Part shown: one piece after another, positions 35,101 through 42,662 of the stretch
Layout of the letters: every line of letters starts with the position of its first letter
Numbering within the stretch: position 1 is the stretch's first letter
Assembly: GCA_903895255.1 (NCBI GenBank)
Contig: CAITTG010000052.1
Span: forward strand, 62,001 to 126,000
Reading direction: 5' to 3'
Length of the DNA stretch: 64,000 bases
Origin: an uncultured Verrucomicrobia subdivision 3 bacterium
Lineage (GTDB): Bacteria; Verrucomicrobiota; Verrucomicrobiia; Limisphaerales; UBA11358
Made by a program: the position numbers and the translations under genes
The notes under the pieces: generated by a model
The model's input: the letters and a program-made list of their open reading frames with translations, nothing else
The model's database searches: none
What the model was told of the DNA's origin: nothing

Positions 35101-35193
35101 CTTCATGGCCTCGAAGCCGGCGATTAAAATCACCAGGTTCACGACCACCGCCAGCACCGGCCGCCGGATGAAAATATCGGTAAAAGATTTCAT
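32113..35193 (-). CDS. RND-family (HAE1-type) multidrug efflux permease
   Basis: 1026 aa, full AcrB-type length with two repeats of six membrane helices and two periplasmic loops. N-terminal MKSFTDIFIRRPVLAVVVNLVILIAG; proton-relay aspartates in SVGLVVDDAIVIVENVERH in TM4; C-terminal half LVSKNGILIVEFANVLQ and PLTLVTGAGAAARNSIG. It forms an inner-membrane homotrimer driven by protons. It starts 10 bp after the adaptor gene in a tetR-mfp-rnd operon. No outer-membrane channel gene follows, so a TolC-like partner must be encoded elsewhere. Confidence 0.95.
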   Translation of the reverse strand: MKSFTDIFIRRPVLAVVVNLVILIAGFEAMKTLNVRQYPRSDNAAVTVTTTYVGASAELVRGFITTPLERSIAAADGIDYIQSSSTLGLSTITVRLKLNYDPNKALSEISSKVNQVRNDLPPEAEIPVINIESADSQFASAYLSFTSDILEANQITDYLVRVVQPRLSALEGVQRADLLGGRTFAMRIWLKPDRMAALNINPALVRTALANNNFLSAIGQTKGSLIQVNLTANTDLRSADEFRNLVVRQSGNNLIRLSDIADVSLGAEDYDSEVRFSGQKAVFMGVWPLPNANSLDVIKRVRAEMALIQKDLPNGLQATIAYDATKYIEDALHEVLKTLCETLVIVAIVIFLFLGSLRSVLIPLIAIPISLIGAVFLMQIFGFSLNLLTLLAIVLSVGLVVDDAIVIVENVERHVREGLTPVQAAMLGARELIGPIIAMTVTLIAVYAPIGLQGGLTGSLFREFAFTLAGAVFISGVVALTLSPLMASRLLTAGHEDEGLVGRINRGFDALRRLYGRLLDATLASRPAVYTIWIGLSLLTIPMFILAAKELAPAEDQGVIFGIVEADAQSTIDQTAFYTAAEYNVFTNFPETEKTFQITMPGSAFGGMVLKPWGERKRTAAQLQPLVQAQVGKIPGIRTIVATPPALPGGGTFPVEFVIASTAEPETILKFAQEIQQKAVASGMFAFPPIIDTKLDQPETEVALDRDKVSSLGLDMATVGADLGTLAGGNYVNRFNLAGRSYKVIPQLERVQRLNASQLQNIYVKGPGGQLVPLSTFATLKQKNTPRALNRFQQFNAVTISGVAIRPLNDTLTMLETESAKILPKGYKLDYTGESRQLRTEGNKFLPAFALALVLIFMVLAVQFNSFRDPWIILLGSVPLAMFGAITFSFLKMPNPMMHFWTDGWTTSLNIYSQVGLITLVGLVSKNGILIVEFANVLQRSGKTKLEAIREAALTRLRPILMTTAATICGHFPLTLVTGAGAAARNSIGITIVAGMFLGTIFTLLVIPSIYVLIAKQHNHDEEAGG

Positions 35194-35203
35194 GCGCGCA
35201 GCC

Positions 35204-36325
35204 TTAGCTGTTGTTGGGATGCGGGGTCTGGCTGGCCTTTGGGGTCAGCGTGTTGTCCTCCACCACACTCCCGCCGTTGCGCAGCCGGAACAGCCCCGCG
35301 CTGACCACCCGGTCACCGGCTTTCAAACCCGCCGCCACGGAAATGTAATCTCCGCGCGCCGGGCCGGTGCGAATCAGTTGGGACCGCACGATGAGGCCGC
35401 CTGCCGCATTGGTGTCCGGTTCCACCACGTACACCGTGTCGCCAAAGGGCGCGCTCAGCACCGCCGTCTGCGGAATCACCAGCACGTCCTTCGCGGAGGG
35501 CAGCACCACTTTCACCCGCGCGAACATGCCCGGCCGCAGCGTTTCGTCGGCATTGTCCAGCGTGGCCTGCAAGGTGATGCTGCGCGTGGCTTCGTCCAGG
35601 TCCGGATTAATTGTCGTGAGGGTGCCGGCGAATTCGCGGCCCGGGTAGGCATCCGTCGTCACCCGCACCGGCAGGCCGGGGGCGAGCACCGCCAGGTTTT
35701 GCTGCGGCAGCGAGAAATTGGCGTACACCGGTTTCAGTGATTGCAGGGAGACAATCGGTTTGCCGTTGTCCAGAAACTGGCCCAGGTTCACCTGGCGGAT
35801 GCCCAGCCGCCCGGCGAACGGCGCCCGGATCGTTTTCTTGGCAATGATGGCCCGGATATTGTCCGCATTGGCCTCGTTTTGTTGCAGCGCCGCCTCGGCG
35901 GTGTCCAGCTCGGACTGGGAAATCGTGTTGTCCGCCCGCAATTTGCGCTGGCGGGCCACGGTGATGGACGCCAGGTTCACCTGCGACTCCAGCGCCCGGA
36001 GCTGCGCCTCCTCGGACGACGTGTCGAGCCGCACCAGCAAATCCCCCGCCGCCACCGTGCGGCCGGATTCGAAGGCGATCTCCTTGATCATCCCGCCAAT
36101 CTCCGTCGTCACCGTCACCCCCTGCACCGCGCCGATGGAACCGATCGCCTCCAGCTCGTCCGGCCACGACTGGCTCTCCGCCGTGGCGACGGCCACCGTG
36201 TCCGGCGGCGGGGCCATCAAATCCTTGGCGGCGATCATCGTTTTAATTTGCAGCACCTTGACCCCGGCCAGGATGCCGAGCACCACCACCACCAGGGTTA
36301 CGGAGAGAATTACTTTTAATTTCAT
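35204..36325 (-). CDS. RND efflux periplasmic adaptor (MFP, HlyD-like)
   Basis: 373 aa. N-terminal membrane anchor/signal (VILSVTLVVVVLGILAGVKVL), lipoyl-like half-motif GSIGAVQGVTVTTEIGGMIKEIAFESGRTVAAGDLLVRLD, an alpha-hairpin (about 110-160), the second lipoyl half TIRAPFAGRLGIRQVNLGQFLDNG, then beta-barrel and membrane-proximal domains ending near FRLRNGGSVV. It bridges the RND pump and an outer-membrane channel. Placed between tetR (15-bp gap) and the RND gene (10-bp gap). Confidence 0.94.
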   Translation of the reverse strand: MKLKVILSVTLVVVVLGILAGVKVLQIKTMIAAKDLMAPPPDTVAVATAESQSWPDELEAIGSIGAVQGVTVTTEIGGMIKEIAFESGRTVAAGDLLVRLDTSSEEAQLRALESQVNLASITVARQRKLRADNTISQSELDTAEAALQQNEANADNIRAIIAKKTIRAPFAGRLGIRQVNLGQFLDNGKPIVSLQSLKPVYANFSLPQQNLAVLAPGLPVRVTTDAYPGREFAGTLTTINPDLDEATRSITLQATLDNADETLRPGMFARVKVVLPSAKDVLVIPQTAVLSAPFGDTVYVVEPDTNAAGGLIVRSQLIRTGPARGDYISVAAGLKAGDRVVSAGLFRLRNGGSVVEDNTLTPKASQTPHPNNS

Positions 36326-36340
36326 GAAATAATTTAAGCG

Positions 36341-36961
36341 TTAAAGAGTTGCCTGCGCCACCGCCGGCTGCCGCACCCCGGCCCCGGTTAAAAAGAGATC
36401 CACGATCCGTTTGGCCCCCTGCTGGTCGGGCACCGCCTCCGGCCGGATGAGATGGGACACCAGATGGAAATTGGCCAGCCCGTAAAAGCCAAACGCCAGT
36501 TCCCGGCTGTCAAACCGGCCGTCCAGTTCGCCCCGTTCCTGCGCCCCCCGGATCAGGCCATGCACAAACTCGAAATTGCGCTCGCATTTTTCCGCGTAAT
36601 GCAGGCTCTCCGGCACCTCGCCCGGGGCGGCAAACATCGTGGCGAAGCTGATCCGCGTCAGCTCGCGGTTCTCGCTCACATACGCAAACAGGCCGGCCAG
36701 GATGTGCTCGAGTTGGTCGCGAATGTCGCGGCTCCGCGCCGCCGCCGTGCGCAGCACGTCATACCGGTCGTCGTGCGCCTGATGCACCAGGGCTTCAAAC
36801 AGCCCCGCCTTGTCCTTGAAATAATAGTACAAGGCCGGCTTGGACACCTCCGCGTCATCCACGATCTGCTGCACCGACGTGGCCGCGTAACCCGCATTGG
36901 CAAAGCGCTTCAGCGCCGCCTGCAGGATGTGCTTGCCCGTTTCGGGACCATGCCTTGCCAT
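36341..36961 (-). CDS. TetR-family repressor of the RND efflux operon
   Basis: 206 aa from the ATG at 36961. The N-terminal HTH is MARHGPETGKHILQAALKRFANAGYAATSVQQIVDDAEVSKPALYYYFKDKAGLFEALV, the canonical TetR pattern. The C-terminal ligand-binding domain is divergent (QLEHILAGLFAYVSENRELTRISFATMF). It is first gene of the efflux operon and should repress it, releasing on binding an efflux substrate. An in-frame ATG at 37045 lies upstream of the promoter and operator and is rejected as the start. Confidence 0.93.
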   Translation of the reverse strand: MARHGPETGKHILQAALKRFANAGYAATSVQQIVDDAEVSKPALYYYFKDKAGLFEALVHQAHDDRYDVLRTAAARSRDIRDQLEHILAGLFAYVSENRELTRISFATMFAAPGEVPESLHYAEKCERNFEFVHGLIRGAQERGELDGRFDSRELAFGFYGLANFHLVSHLIRPEAVPDQQGAKRIVDLFLTGAGVRQPAVAQATL

Positions 36962-36966
36962 AAAAA

Positions 36967-37002
36967 CTACCGAACGGTAGGTAATGGCCGCAGCCGCGTC
37001 AA
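36967..37002 (-). promoter_or_regulatory. tetR-mfp-rnd promoter and TetR operator
   Basis: On the minus strand a -35 TTGACG (37002-36997) and -10 TACCGT (36979-36974) are separated by 17 bp. The perfect palindrome CTACCGTTCGGTAG (36967-36980) covers the -10 box and ends 5 bp before the tetR ATG. This is the expected place for an autorepressing TetR operator. The short distance suggests a very short or leaderless mRNA. Confidence 0.65.
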
Positions 37003-37104
37003 TTCGTAATTGGCCAAAGGCCAGCAAAAAACCGCGACAGCGCATTTTCCAACGTCAGCCCTTGGATTTTCGCGCTCCTCAGATAATTCTTCCTCGGCCC
37101 AAGC

Positions 37105-37133
37105 TTGAAACCCCCGGGAAAACCATTTATTGT
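37105..37133 (+). promoter_or_regulatory. Putative liv operon promoter
   Basis: TTGAAA (37105-37110), 17-bp spacer, TATTGT (37128-37133), 38 bp ahead of the substrate-binding protein ATG. Assigned by inspection. Confidence 0.45.
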
Positions 37134-37171
37134 GCCCGCCAGTGGCAAGGAATCATTACGCAGTAACAATT

Positions 37172-38323
37172 ATGAAATCGTGGCATCGGTGGATAATGCT
37201 GGCCGGACTGGCCGGATTTGGTTTTCTGGCAGGCTGCAAACCCAGCGGTGGCGGCACGGCGGCCAACCCCATCAAGGTGGGCGAATTTGCCTCGCTTTCC
37301 GGCAAGGAGGCCAATTTTGGCCTTTCCTCACATGAGGGCACGTTGCTGGCCGTGGAAAACCTGAATTCCGCCGGTGGCGTCCTGGGCCGGCCGATCTCAC
37401 TGATCACCGAGGACGATTTGTCCAAAGCCGGCGAACCCGCCACGGACGTGAACAAGCTGATTTCGCGGGATAATGTGGTGGCGGTGCTGGGCGAGGTCGC
37501 CTCCAGCCGTTCCCTCGAAGCCGCGCCGATCTGCCAGGCCAGCCAGATTCCAATGATTTCCCCGTCCTCCACCAATCCCAAGGTCACCGAGACCGGCGAT
37601 TTCATTTTTCGCGTCTGCTTCATTGACCCGTTCCAAGGGACGGTGATGGCCAACTTTGCTTACAACACCCTCAAGGCCCGCAAAGTCGCCGTCTTCACCG
37701 ATGTAAAGAGCGATTACAGCAAAGGCCTCGCCAAGTATTTCAAGGAGAGCTTCATCAAGCTGGGCGGGCAAATCACGGCCGAACTGGATTTTAACGGCGG
37801 GGACAAGGATTTTAAGGCCCAGCTTACCGCCATCAAGGCCTCCAATCCGGATGTGGTGTTTGTGCCGGGTTATTACACGGATGTCGCGCTCATTTGCATC
37901 CAGGCCAAACAACTGGGGATTAATGTGCCGTTGTGCGGCGGCGACGGCTGGGAAGGCGAGGACTTGGTGAAAATCGGCCAGGACGCGGTGGAAGGGGATT
38001 ATTTTTCCACGCACTATTCCCCGGAATCGACCACGCCGAAAAGCCAGCAGTTTGTGGCGGATTACCAGAAGCGGTTCAATGGCAAAACCCCGGATGCCAT
38101 GGCGGCGCTGGGTTATGACTCGGCCATGATTCTGGCGGATGCCATCAAGCGCGCGGGCGTCACCGACGGTCCGAAATTGCGCGACGCGCTGGCGGCCACC
38201 AAAAATTTCGACGGCGTCACCGGCACCACCACCATCAACGAGCAGCGCGATGCCACGAAGCCGGCGGTCATTTTGCAGGTCAAGGATGGCAAGTTTAAGT
38301 ATTTGGAAACCGTCAACCCGTGA
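37172..38323 (+). CDS. Branched-chain amino-acid ABC transporter substrate-binding lipoprotein
   Basis: 383 aa from the ATG at 37172; an upstream in-frame GTG would add 14 residues before the signal sequence. Lipoprotein signal with lipobox LAGC (GFGFLAGCKPS). Type I periplasmic-binding (LivJ/K) fold: IKVGEFASLSGKEANFGLSSHEGTLLAVENLNSAGGVLGRPI, ISRDNVVAVLGEVASSRSLEAAPICQASQIPMISPSSTNPKVT, and DVVFVPGYYTDVALICIQAKQLG. It should bind a branched-chain or related amino acid in the periplasm. First gene of the liv operon. Confidence 0.93.
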   Translation: MKSWHRWIMLAGLAGFGFLAGCKPSGGGTAANPIKVGEFASLSGKEANFGLSSHEGTLLAVENLNSAGGVLGRPISLITEDDLSKAGEPATDVNKLISRDNVVAVLGEVASSRSLEAAPICQASQIPMISPSSTNPKVTETGDFIFRVCFIDPFQGTVMANFAYNTLKARKVAVFTDVKSDYSKGLAKYFKESFIKLGGQITAELDFNGGDKDFKAQLTAIKASNPDVVFVPGYYTDVALICIQAKQLGINVPLCGGDGWEGEDLVKIGQDAVEGDYFSTHYSPESTTPKSQQFVADYQKRFNGKTPDAMAALGYDSAMILADAIKRAGVTDGPKLRDALAATKNFDGVTGTTTINEQRDATKPAVILQVKDGKFKYLETVNP

Positions 38324-38351
38324 AATCCCCTTGACCGGCTGATTCAACGTT

Positions 38352-39263
38352 ATTAACGAATTCATTCAACAGCTCGTCAACGGCCTGGCCCTCGGCTCCA
38401 TCTACGCACTCATAGCCTTGGGCTACACCATGGTTTACGGGGTGCTGCGGTTCATCAACTTTGCGCACAGTGATGTGCTGATGCTCGGCGCGTTCTCCGC
38501 CTATTTTCTGGCCCCGTGGGTGGCCCGGGCGATTCCCGGCGAAACGTATGCCGGCGCCATCGTGGTGATTCTGCTCGCGGCCGCGATTTGCGCCGTCCTC
38601 GGGATGCTCATCGAACTGCTGGCCTACCGTCCCCTGCGCGCGCGGCCCAAGCTGACCGTGCTCATCACCGCCATCGGCGTGTCCCTCTTCATCGAATACA
38701 CCTGCCAGCATCGCGCGGTGTTTGGCGCGGAAACGCGGCCGTTTCCGCAACTGCTCCCGAAGCACGATTTTCATCTCGGCGCGCTCACGGTGGACAGCAA
38801 TGACGTGGCGACGTTGCTGGTGACCGCCGGGTTGCTGGCCGGGTTGTGGTTTATCGTGCAGCACACGAAGGCCGGCATGGCCATGCGCGCGGTGGCCTTT
38901 AATGACCGGGCGGCTTCCCTGATGGGGGTGAATGTGAACCGCATTATCAGCCTGACCTTTGGCCTGGGCTCCGCGCTGGCGGCGGTGGCGGGAATTTTCT
39001 ACGCGCTGCGCGCGCCGGGGATTGATCCTTTGATGGGCGTGCAACCGGGCTTGCGCGCGTTCATCGCCGCCGTGGTGGGCGGCATCGGCAACCTGCCGGG
39101 GGCGGCGTTGGGCGGTTTGGTCATCGGCCTGCTGGAGACTTTTGCCGGCGGCATTCCCGGGCTGTCCAATTACCGGGACGGCATCGCGTTTGCCATTCTG
39201 ATTTTGATACTGCTCTTCAAACCCGCCGGGTTGCTCGGCAAATCCCAGGTGGAGAAGGTATGA
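38352..39263 (+). CDS. livH: Branched-chain amino-acid ABC permease LivH, apparently starting at ATT
   Basis: 303 aa if begun at 38352. The family N-terminus (INEFIQQLVNGLALGSIYALIALGYTMVYG when read in pieces: NEFIQQLVNGLALG, SIYALIALGYTMVYG) is present, but the reading frame back to the TGA at 38340 contains no ATG, GTG or TTG before it. The first usual start is a TTG at 38418, which would delete most of the first membrane helix. ATT at 38352 sits exactly where homologues have Met. Several membrane segments follow, and the stop overlaps an ATG (ATGA, 39260). Alternative: a base error in an ATG codon. Confidence 0.85.
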   Translation: MNEFIQQLVNGLALGSIYALIALGYTMVYGVLRFINFAHSDVLMLGAFSAYFLAPWVARAIPGETYAGAIVVILLAAAICAVLGMLIELLAYRPLRARPKLTVLITAIGVSLFIEYTCQHRAVFGAETRPFPQLLPKHDFHLGALTVDSNDVATLLVTAGLLAGLWFIVQHTKAGMAMRAVAFNDRAASLMGVNVNRIISLTFGLGSALAAVAGIFYALRAPGIDPLMGVQPGLRAFIAAVVGGIGNLPGAALGGLVIGLLETFAGGIPGLSNYRDGIAFAILILILLFKPAGLLGKSQVEKV

Positions 39264-39319
39264 AAGCAACCGCGACGGCCAGAATCACCAACGGACTCAG
39301 CTCTATTAGAGTGTTTGGT

Positions 39320-39622
39320 TTATTTCAGGCGGGGATGCAGTTCGGCAGGATTACGCGCTCCATGAAAAACCGCCAGCACGGAGAAGACCTCCCCGTTGGT
39401 GGCAAAGTATATGGCATAGGCTTTGAATCTTCTCAGGCGTATAATTCTCGCCCCGCCCCGCACCAGGCGAAACCTTTCCGGCTGGTCTTGCCCACTTTCA
39501 ATAGCTTGGCACACCTCCTGTGCAAATGCCCGGCCCAAGCCCGGTCGTTCATGTTCATACCAAGAAATCGCCTGGGCGAATTCCGTCCGGGCCGCCGGCT
39601 GAAAAATGATGGTGCGGCTCAT
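39320..39622 (-). CDS. RelE/ParE-family toxin, antisense inside the liv operon
   Basis: 100 aa from the ATG at 39622, which overlaps the antitoxin stop codon (TGATG). Sequence MSRTIIFQPAARTEFAQAISWYEHERPGLGRAFAQEVCQAI...RIIRLRRFKAYAIYFATNGEVFSVLAVFHGARNP is a typical ParE/RelE plasmid-stabilisation fold, with the basic RRFKAYAIYF strand and C-terminal HGARNP. Members inhibit gyrase or cleave mRNA; which one is not decided. It lies between livH and livM on the opposite strand. Confidence 0.9.
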   Translation of the reverse strand: MSRTIIFQPAARTEFAQAISWYEHERPGLGRAFAQEVCQAIESGQDQPERFRLVRGGARIIRLRRFKAYAIYFATNGEVFSVLAVFHGARNPAELHPRLK

Positions 39623-39846
39623 CACCAACCAAAGCGCTGCCGCATTTCCGCTTTGACTTGTTCCAGGGGAATCCCGGCGTGGGGGTCTTTCTCAAAAGCG
39701 ACAAGCCGGCGATCCAATTCAGCAGTTTGTTCCGCTGTCAATTCGGCGTCCTTGCCGCCCAGTCCCGCCCAAACTTTTTCGGCAATCTCATACTGTTCCT
39801 CCGGTGGCAGCCGGCGGATTTGCTCCAAAATTTCGGACGCACTCAT
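39622..39846 (-). CDS. Addiction-module antitoxin of the RelE/ParE pair
   Basis: 74 aa. MSASEILEQIRRLPPEEQYEIAEKVWAGLGG... followed by LDRRLVAFEKDPHAGIPLEQVKAEMRQRFGW is the short helical 'putative addiction module component' type (E-x-I-x-x-L-P-x-E-E-...-I). It precedes and overlaps the toxin gene. The promoter must lie within about 90 bp that also separates it from livM (AT-rich GATAAATTAAAG just upstream of its ATG). Confidence 0.88.
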   Translation of the reverse strand: MSASEILEQIRRLPPEEQYEIAEKVWAGLGGKDAELTAEQTAELDRRLVAFEKDPHAGIPLEQVKAEMRQRFGW

Positions 39847-39939
39847 GTCTTTAATTTATCGCGTTAAGCTGCCCGCGCAAGCAGAGTTTCACTTTTGCCC
39901 CGGGGCCCGGGGCAGACCTAATCTGGCTGCCAATATTTG

Positions 39940-40863
39940 ATGCAAACCCGCGCCAAACGCTTTCTGGTCCTGGCGATCCTGCTCGCGGCGGGGGTGTCGT
40001 ATTGTTCCGCCGCGTTTAACCGCTATTACCTGGGCGTGGCGATTGATGTGGGCATCAACATCATTCTGGCGGTCAGCCTGAATCTGATCAATGGCCACAC
40101 GGGCCAGTTCAGCCTCGGCCATGCCGGGTTCATGGCGGTGGGGGGTTACACGGCGGCGGCCATCACCCTGGCGCTCGGGCCGCGTGCGCCGGGTCTGCTC
40201 ACGGGTCTCTGGTTTGCCGTTGCGCTGCTGGCGGGCGGCCTGCTCGCGGCGGTCGCCGGTCTGGCCGTGGGTATTCCGACGCTGCGGCTGCGGGGGGATT
40301 ACCTCGCCATTGTCACCCTGGGCTTCGGCGAAATCATCCGGGTGATTTTGCAAAACATGGAGTGTGTGGGCGCGGCCAGCGGCTTGAGCGGCATTCCGGA
40401 AAGAACCACCCTGTTCTGGGCCTTCGGCCTGGCGGCGGTGACGGTGTATGTCGTCGGTTGCCTGGTCAGTTCCACCTACGGCCGGGGCTTTATTGCGGTG
40501 CACGATGATGAAATCGCCGCCAGCGCCTCGGGCATCAACCCCACGCGTTACAAGGTCACGGCCTTTGTGATCGGCGCATTTTTTGCCGGCATCGCCGGCG
40601 GCCTGTTTGCGCATCACAAACTCTTCCTCTCACCCACCAACTTCGATTTTATGAAGTCCATTGATATCGTCGTGATGGTGATCCTGGGCGGCATGGGCCG
40701 GACTGGCGGGGTCATTCTGGCGGCGATTGTGCTGACCCTGCTGCCGGAATTTCTCCGGCCCTTTGCCGAGTACCGGATGATAATTTATTCCCTGCTGATC
40801 ATCGGTCTGATGATCGCGCGGCCGCAGGGCTTGTTCGGCTTTGGCCGGAGGAAAACCGCGTGA
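39940..40863 (+). CDS. livM: Branched-chain amino-acid ABC permease LivM
   Basis: 307 aa from the ATG at 39940 (MQTRAKRFLVLAILLAAGVSY). Family landmarks: NRYYLGVAIDVGINIILAVSLNLINGHTGQFSLGHAGFMAVGGYTAA, LRGDYLAIVTLGFGEIIRVILQN, GRGFIAVHDDEIAASASGINPTRYKVTAFVIGAFFAGIAGGLFAH and VVMVILGGMGRTGG. About eight to ten membrane segments. It pairs with LivH. No clear SD is seen, and the toxin-antitoxin pair separates it from livH by 676 bp, so it may rely on read-through from the operon promoter. Confidence 0.94.
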   Translation: MQTRAKRFLVLAILLAAGVSYCSAAFNRYYLGVAIDVGINIILAVSLNLINGHTGQFSLGHAGFMAVGGYTAAAITLALGPRAPGLLTGLWFAVALLAGGLLAAVAGLAVGIPTLRLRGDYLAIVTLGFGEIIRVILQNMECVGAASGLSGIPERTTLFWAFGLAAVTVYVVGCLVSSTYGRGFIAVHDDEIAASASGINPTRYKVTAFVIGAFFAGIAGGLFAHHKLFLSPTNFDFMKSIDIVVMVILGGMGRTGGVILAAIVLTLLPEFLRPFAEYRMIIYSLLIIGLMIARPQGLFGFGRRKTA

Positions 40864-40883
40864 ACCACCGGCAACCTTAAACC

Positions 40884-41660
40884 ATGGCCGCACTCCTCCA
40901 ACTGGCTGACGTCACGATCCGCTTCGGCGGGTTGACGGCCGTGTCGAGCCTGAACCTAGCGATTGGCCCGGGCGAGCTGGTCGGCCTCATTGGCCCCAAT
41001 GGCGCGGGCAAGACCACGGCTTTCAACCTCATCACCGGCGTTTACCAGCCCACTTCCGGCGCGATCACGTTCAACGGCCAGTCCACCGCCCGGCTCAAGG
41101 CGCATCAACTGGCGCGGTGTGGCATCGCCCGCACGTTCCAAAACATCCGGCTCTTTGCCAGCCTGAGTGTGTTCGACAATGTGCGCGCCGCCGTGCAATT
41201 GCACCGGCCGCACGGCATTATCAACGCCCTGTGGCGCGGCCGCGGCTTTTGCGAGGGCGAGGCGGACGTGACGCGGCAGGTCATGGAACTGCTGGAGATT
41301 TTCGGCCTTGGCGCGGCCCGCGATCAAGCGGCCCGGAGCCTGCCCTACGGCGACCAGCGCCGGCTGGAAATCGTCCGGGCGCTGGCCACCCGTCCGAAAC
41401 TCCTGTTGCTCGATGAACCCGCCGCCGGGATGAACCCCACCGAGAAGGTTGAGCTCACCCGGCTCATCCGGTTCATCCAGGAAAAATTTCAAATCTCCGT
41501 CCTGCTGGTTGAGCACGACATGCGGGTGGTCATGGGCATTTGCGAACGGGTGGCGGTGCTGGATTACGGCGTGAAAATCGCCGAGGGCACGCCGGAGTCG
41601 GTACGGCAAAACCAGAAAGTGATTGAGGCGTATTTGGGCGACGAAGTGGCGGTCAAATAA
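40884..41660 (+). CDS. livG: Branched-chain amino-acid ABC ATP-binding protein LivG
   Basis: 258 aa. Walker A GPNGAGKT (about residues 37-44), the LivG-type insert with GIARTFQNIRLFASLSVFDNVRAAV, signature LPYGDQRRLEIVRAL (the YGxQRRLE variant typical of LivG), Walker B LLLLDEPAAGMNP and H-loop LLVEHDM. Cytoplasmic ATPase driving import with LivF. 20 bp after livM. Confidence 0.96.
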   Translation: MAALLQLADVTIRFGGLTAVSSLNLAIGPGELVGLIGPNGAGKTTAFNLITGVYQPTSGAITFNGQSTARLKAHQLARCGIARTFQNIRLFASLSVFDNVRAAVQLHRPHGIINALWRGRGFCEGEADVTRQVMELLEIFGLGAARDQAARSLPYGDQRRLEIVRALATRPKLLLLDEPAAGMNPTEKVELTRLIRFIQEKFQISVLLVEHDMRVVMGICERVAVLDYGVKIAEGTPESVRQNQKVIEAYLGDEVAVK

Positions 41661-41664
41661 ACCC

Positions 41665-42372
41665 ATGCTGGAAATCAAAAATCTCGCGGTCAGCTACGGC
41701 GCCATCAACGCGCTGCATGGGATTTCCCTGAAGGTGGCGCAGGGCCAGATTGTCACCCTCATTGGCTCGAACGGCGCGGGCAAGAGCACCACCCTGCGCG
41801 CCATCTCCGGTTTGATCCGGTCCAAAGCGGGTGAAATCCTGTACGAATCAAACAGCCTGGTCGGCCTGCCCGCGCACGAGATCGTCAAGCGCGGCCTGTC
41901 GCACGTGCCCGAGGGCCGCATGGTGTTTGCGAATCTTACGGTGATGGAAAACCTGCGCATGGGCGCCTACCTGCAAACCAATGCGGCGGTCATCCGGCAG
42001 GAGCTTGAGTTTGTCTTCGCCACGTTTCCCCGTTTAAAAGAGCGCGCGCAGCAGGAAGCCGGCACGCTGAGCGGCGGGGAACAGCAAATGCTCGCCATCG
42101 GCCGCGCGCTGATGAGCAAGCCCCGGTTTCTGTTGCTGGACGAACCGTCCCTGGGCATCGCCCCGCTGCTGGTAAAAACCATCTTCGAGAAAATCGTGGA
42201 GATTAACCGCCAGCAGGGCCTCACGATTTTGCTGGTGGAACAAAACGCCAACCTGGCCCTGGAGATTTCGCATTACGGCTACGTCCTCGAAACCGGCCGG
42301 ATCATTCTGGCGGATGAATCGGCCAAATTGCGGCAGAACCCGCAGGTGAAGAGCGCGTATTTGGGCGGGTAA
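41665..42372 (+). CDS. livF: Branched-chain amino-acid ABC ATP-binding protein LivF
   Basis: 235 aa from the ATG at 41665, 4 bp after the livG stop. Walker A GSNGAGKST, LivF-type LSHVPEGRMVFANLTVMENLRMGAY, signature LSGGEQQMLAIGRALMSKP, Walker B FLLLDEPSLGIAP and VEQNANLALEISHYGYVLETGRI. Last structural gene of the liv operon. Confidence 0.96.
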   Translation: MLEIKNLAVSYGAINALHGISLKVAQGQIVTLIGSNGAGKSTTLRAISGLIRSKAGEILYESNSLVGLPAHEIVKRGLSHVPEGRMVFANLTVMENLRMGAYLQTNAAVIRQELEFVFATFPRLKERAQQEAGTLSGGEQQMLAIGRALMSKPRFLLLDEPSLGIAPLLVKTIFEKIVEINRQQGLTILLVEQNANLALEISHYGYVLETGRIILADESAKLRQNPQVKSAYLGG

Positions 42373-42425
42373 GTTGGTCTCAGAATGGCCCTTGAAACCA
42401 TTTGTGAATATGGGATAATCCTATT

Positions 42426-42662
42426 ATGAAACTGGTCGCCGACAAGCATGGCCGCATCTGTTCCGTGGAATTATTTCCGCCGAGCACCGCCTTTGACGCC
42501 TCGCGACAACCGGATGGCAGTGTCCGCGTGGTGGAACTGGTTGAAAAGGAAGTGCCCGTGGTTAAACCCATCCGAACCCGGGAGGGCTTCCTTATGCTGC
42601 CGGTAAAACCCCGCCGGGAGGTCATTCTGGCCGCTTTGCGCGCGGATCGGGACAACCAATGA
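42426..42662 (+). CDS. Probable antitoxin of a PIN-domain toxin
   Basis: 78 aa, no recognised DNA-binding motif: MKLVADKHGRICSVELFPPSTAFDASRQPDGSVRVVELVEKEVPVVKPIRTREGF... . It precedes the PIN gene and overlaps it by ATGA, the usual vapBC layout, which is the main reason for the call. It starts with KHGRI-like residues reminiscent of small antitoxins with a beta-rich N-terminus. It begins 53 bp after livF on the same strand and could be read from the liv promoter or its own. Confidence 0.65.
   Translation: MKLVADKHGRICSVELFPPSTAFDASRQPDGSVRVVELVEKEVPVVKPIRTREGFLMLPVKPRREVILAALRADRDNQ

Noticed and set aside
39260..39940. 226-codon plus-strand frame starting at the ATGA overlap after livH
   Set aside because: It is antisense to the toxin and antitoxin genes and lacks membrane segments or any livM resemblance beyond its position.
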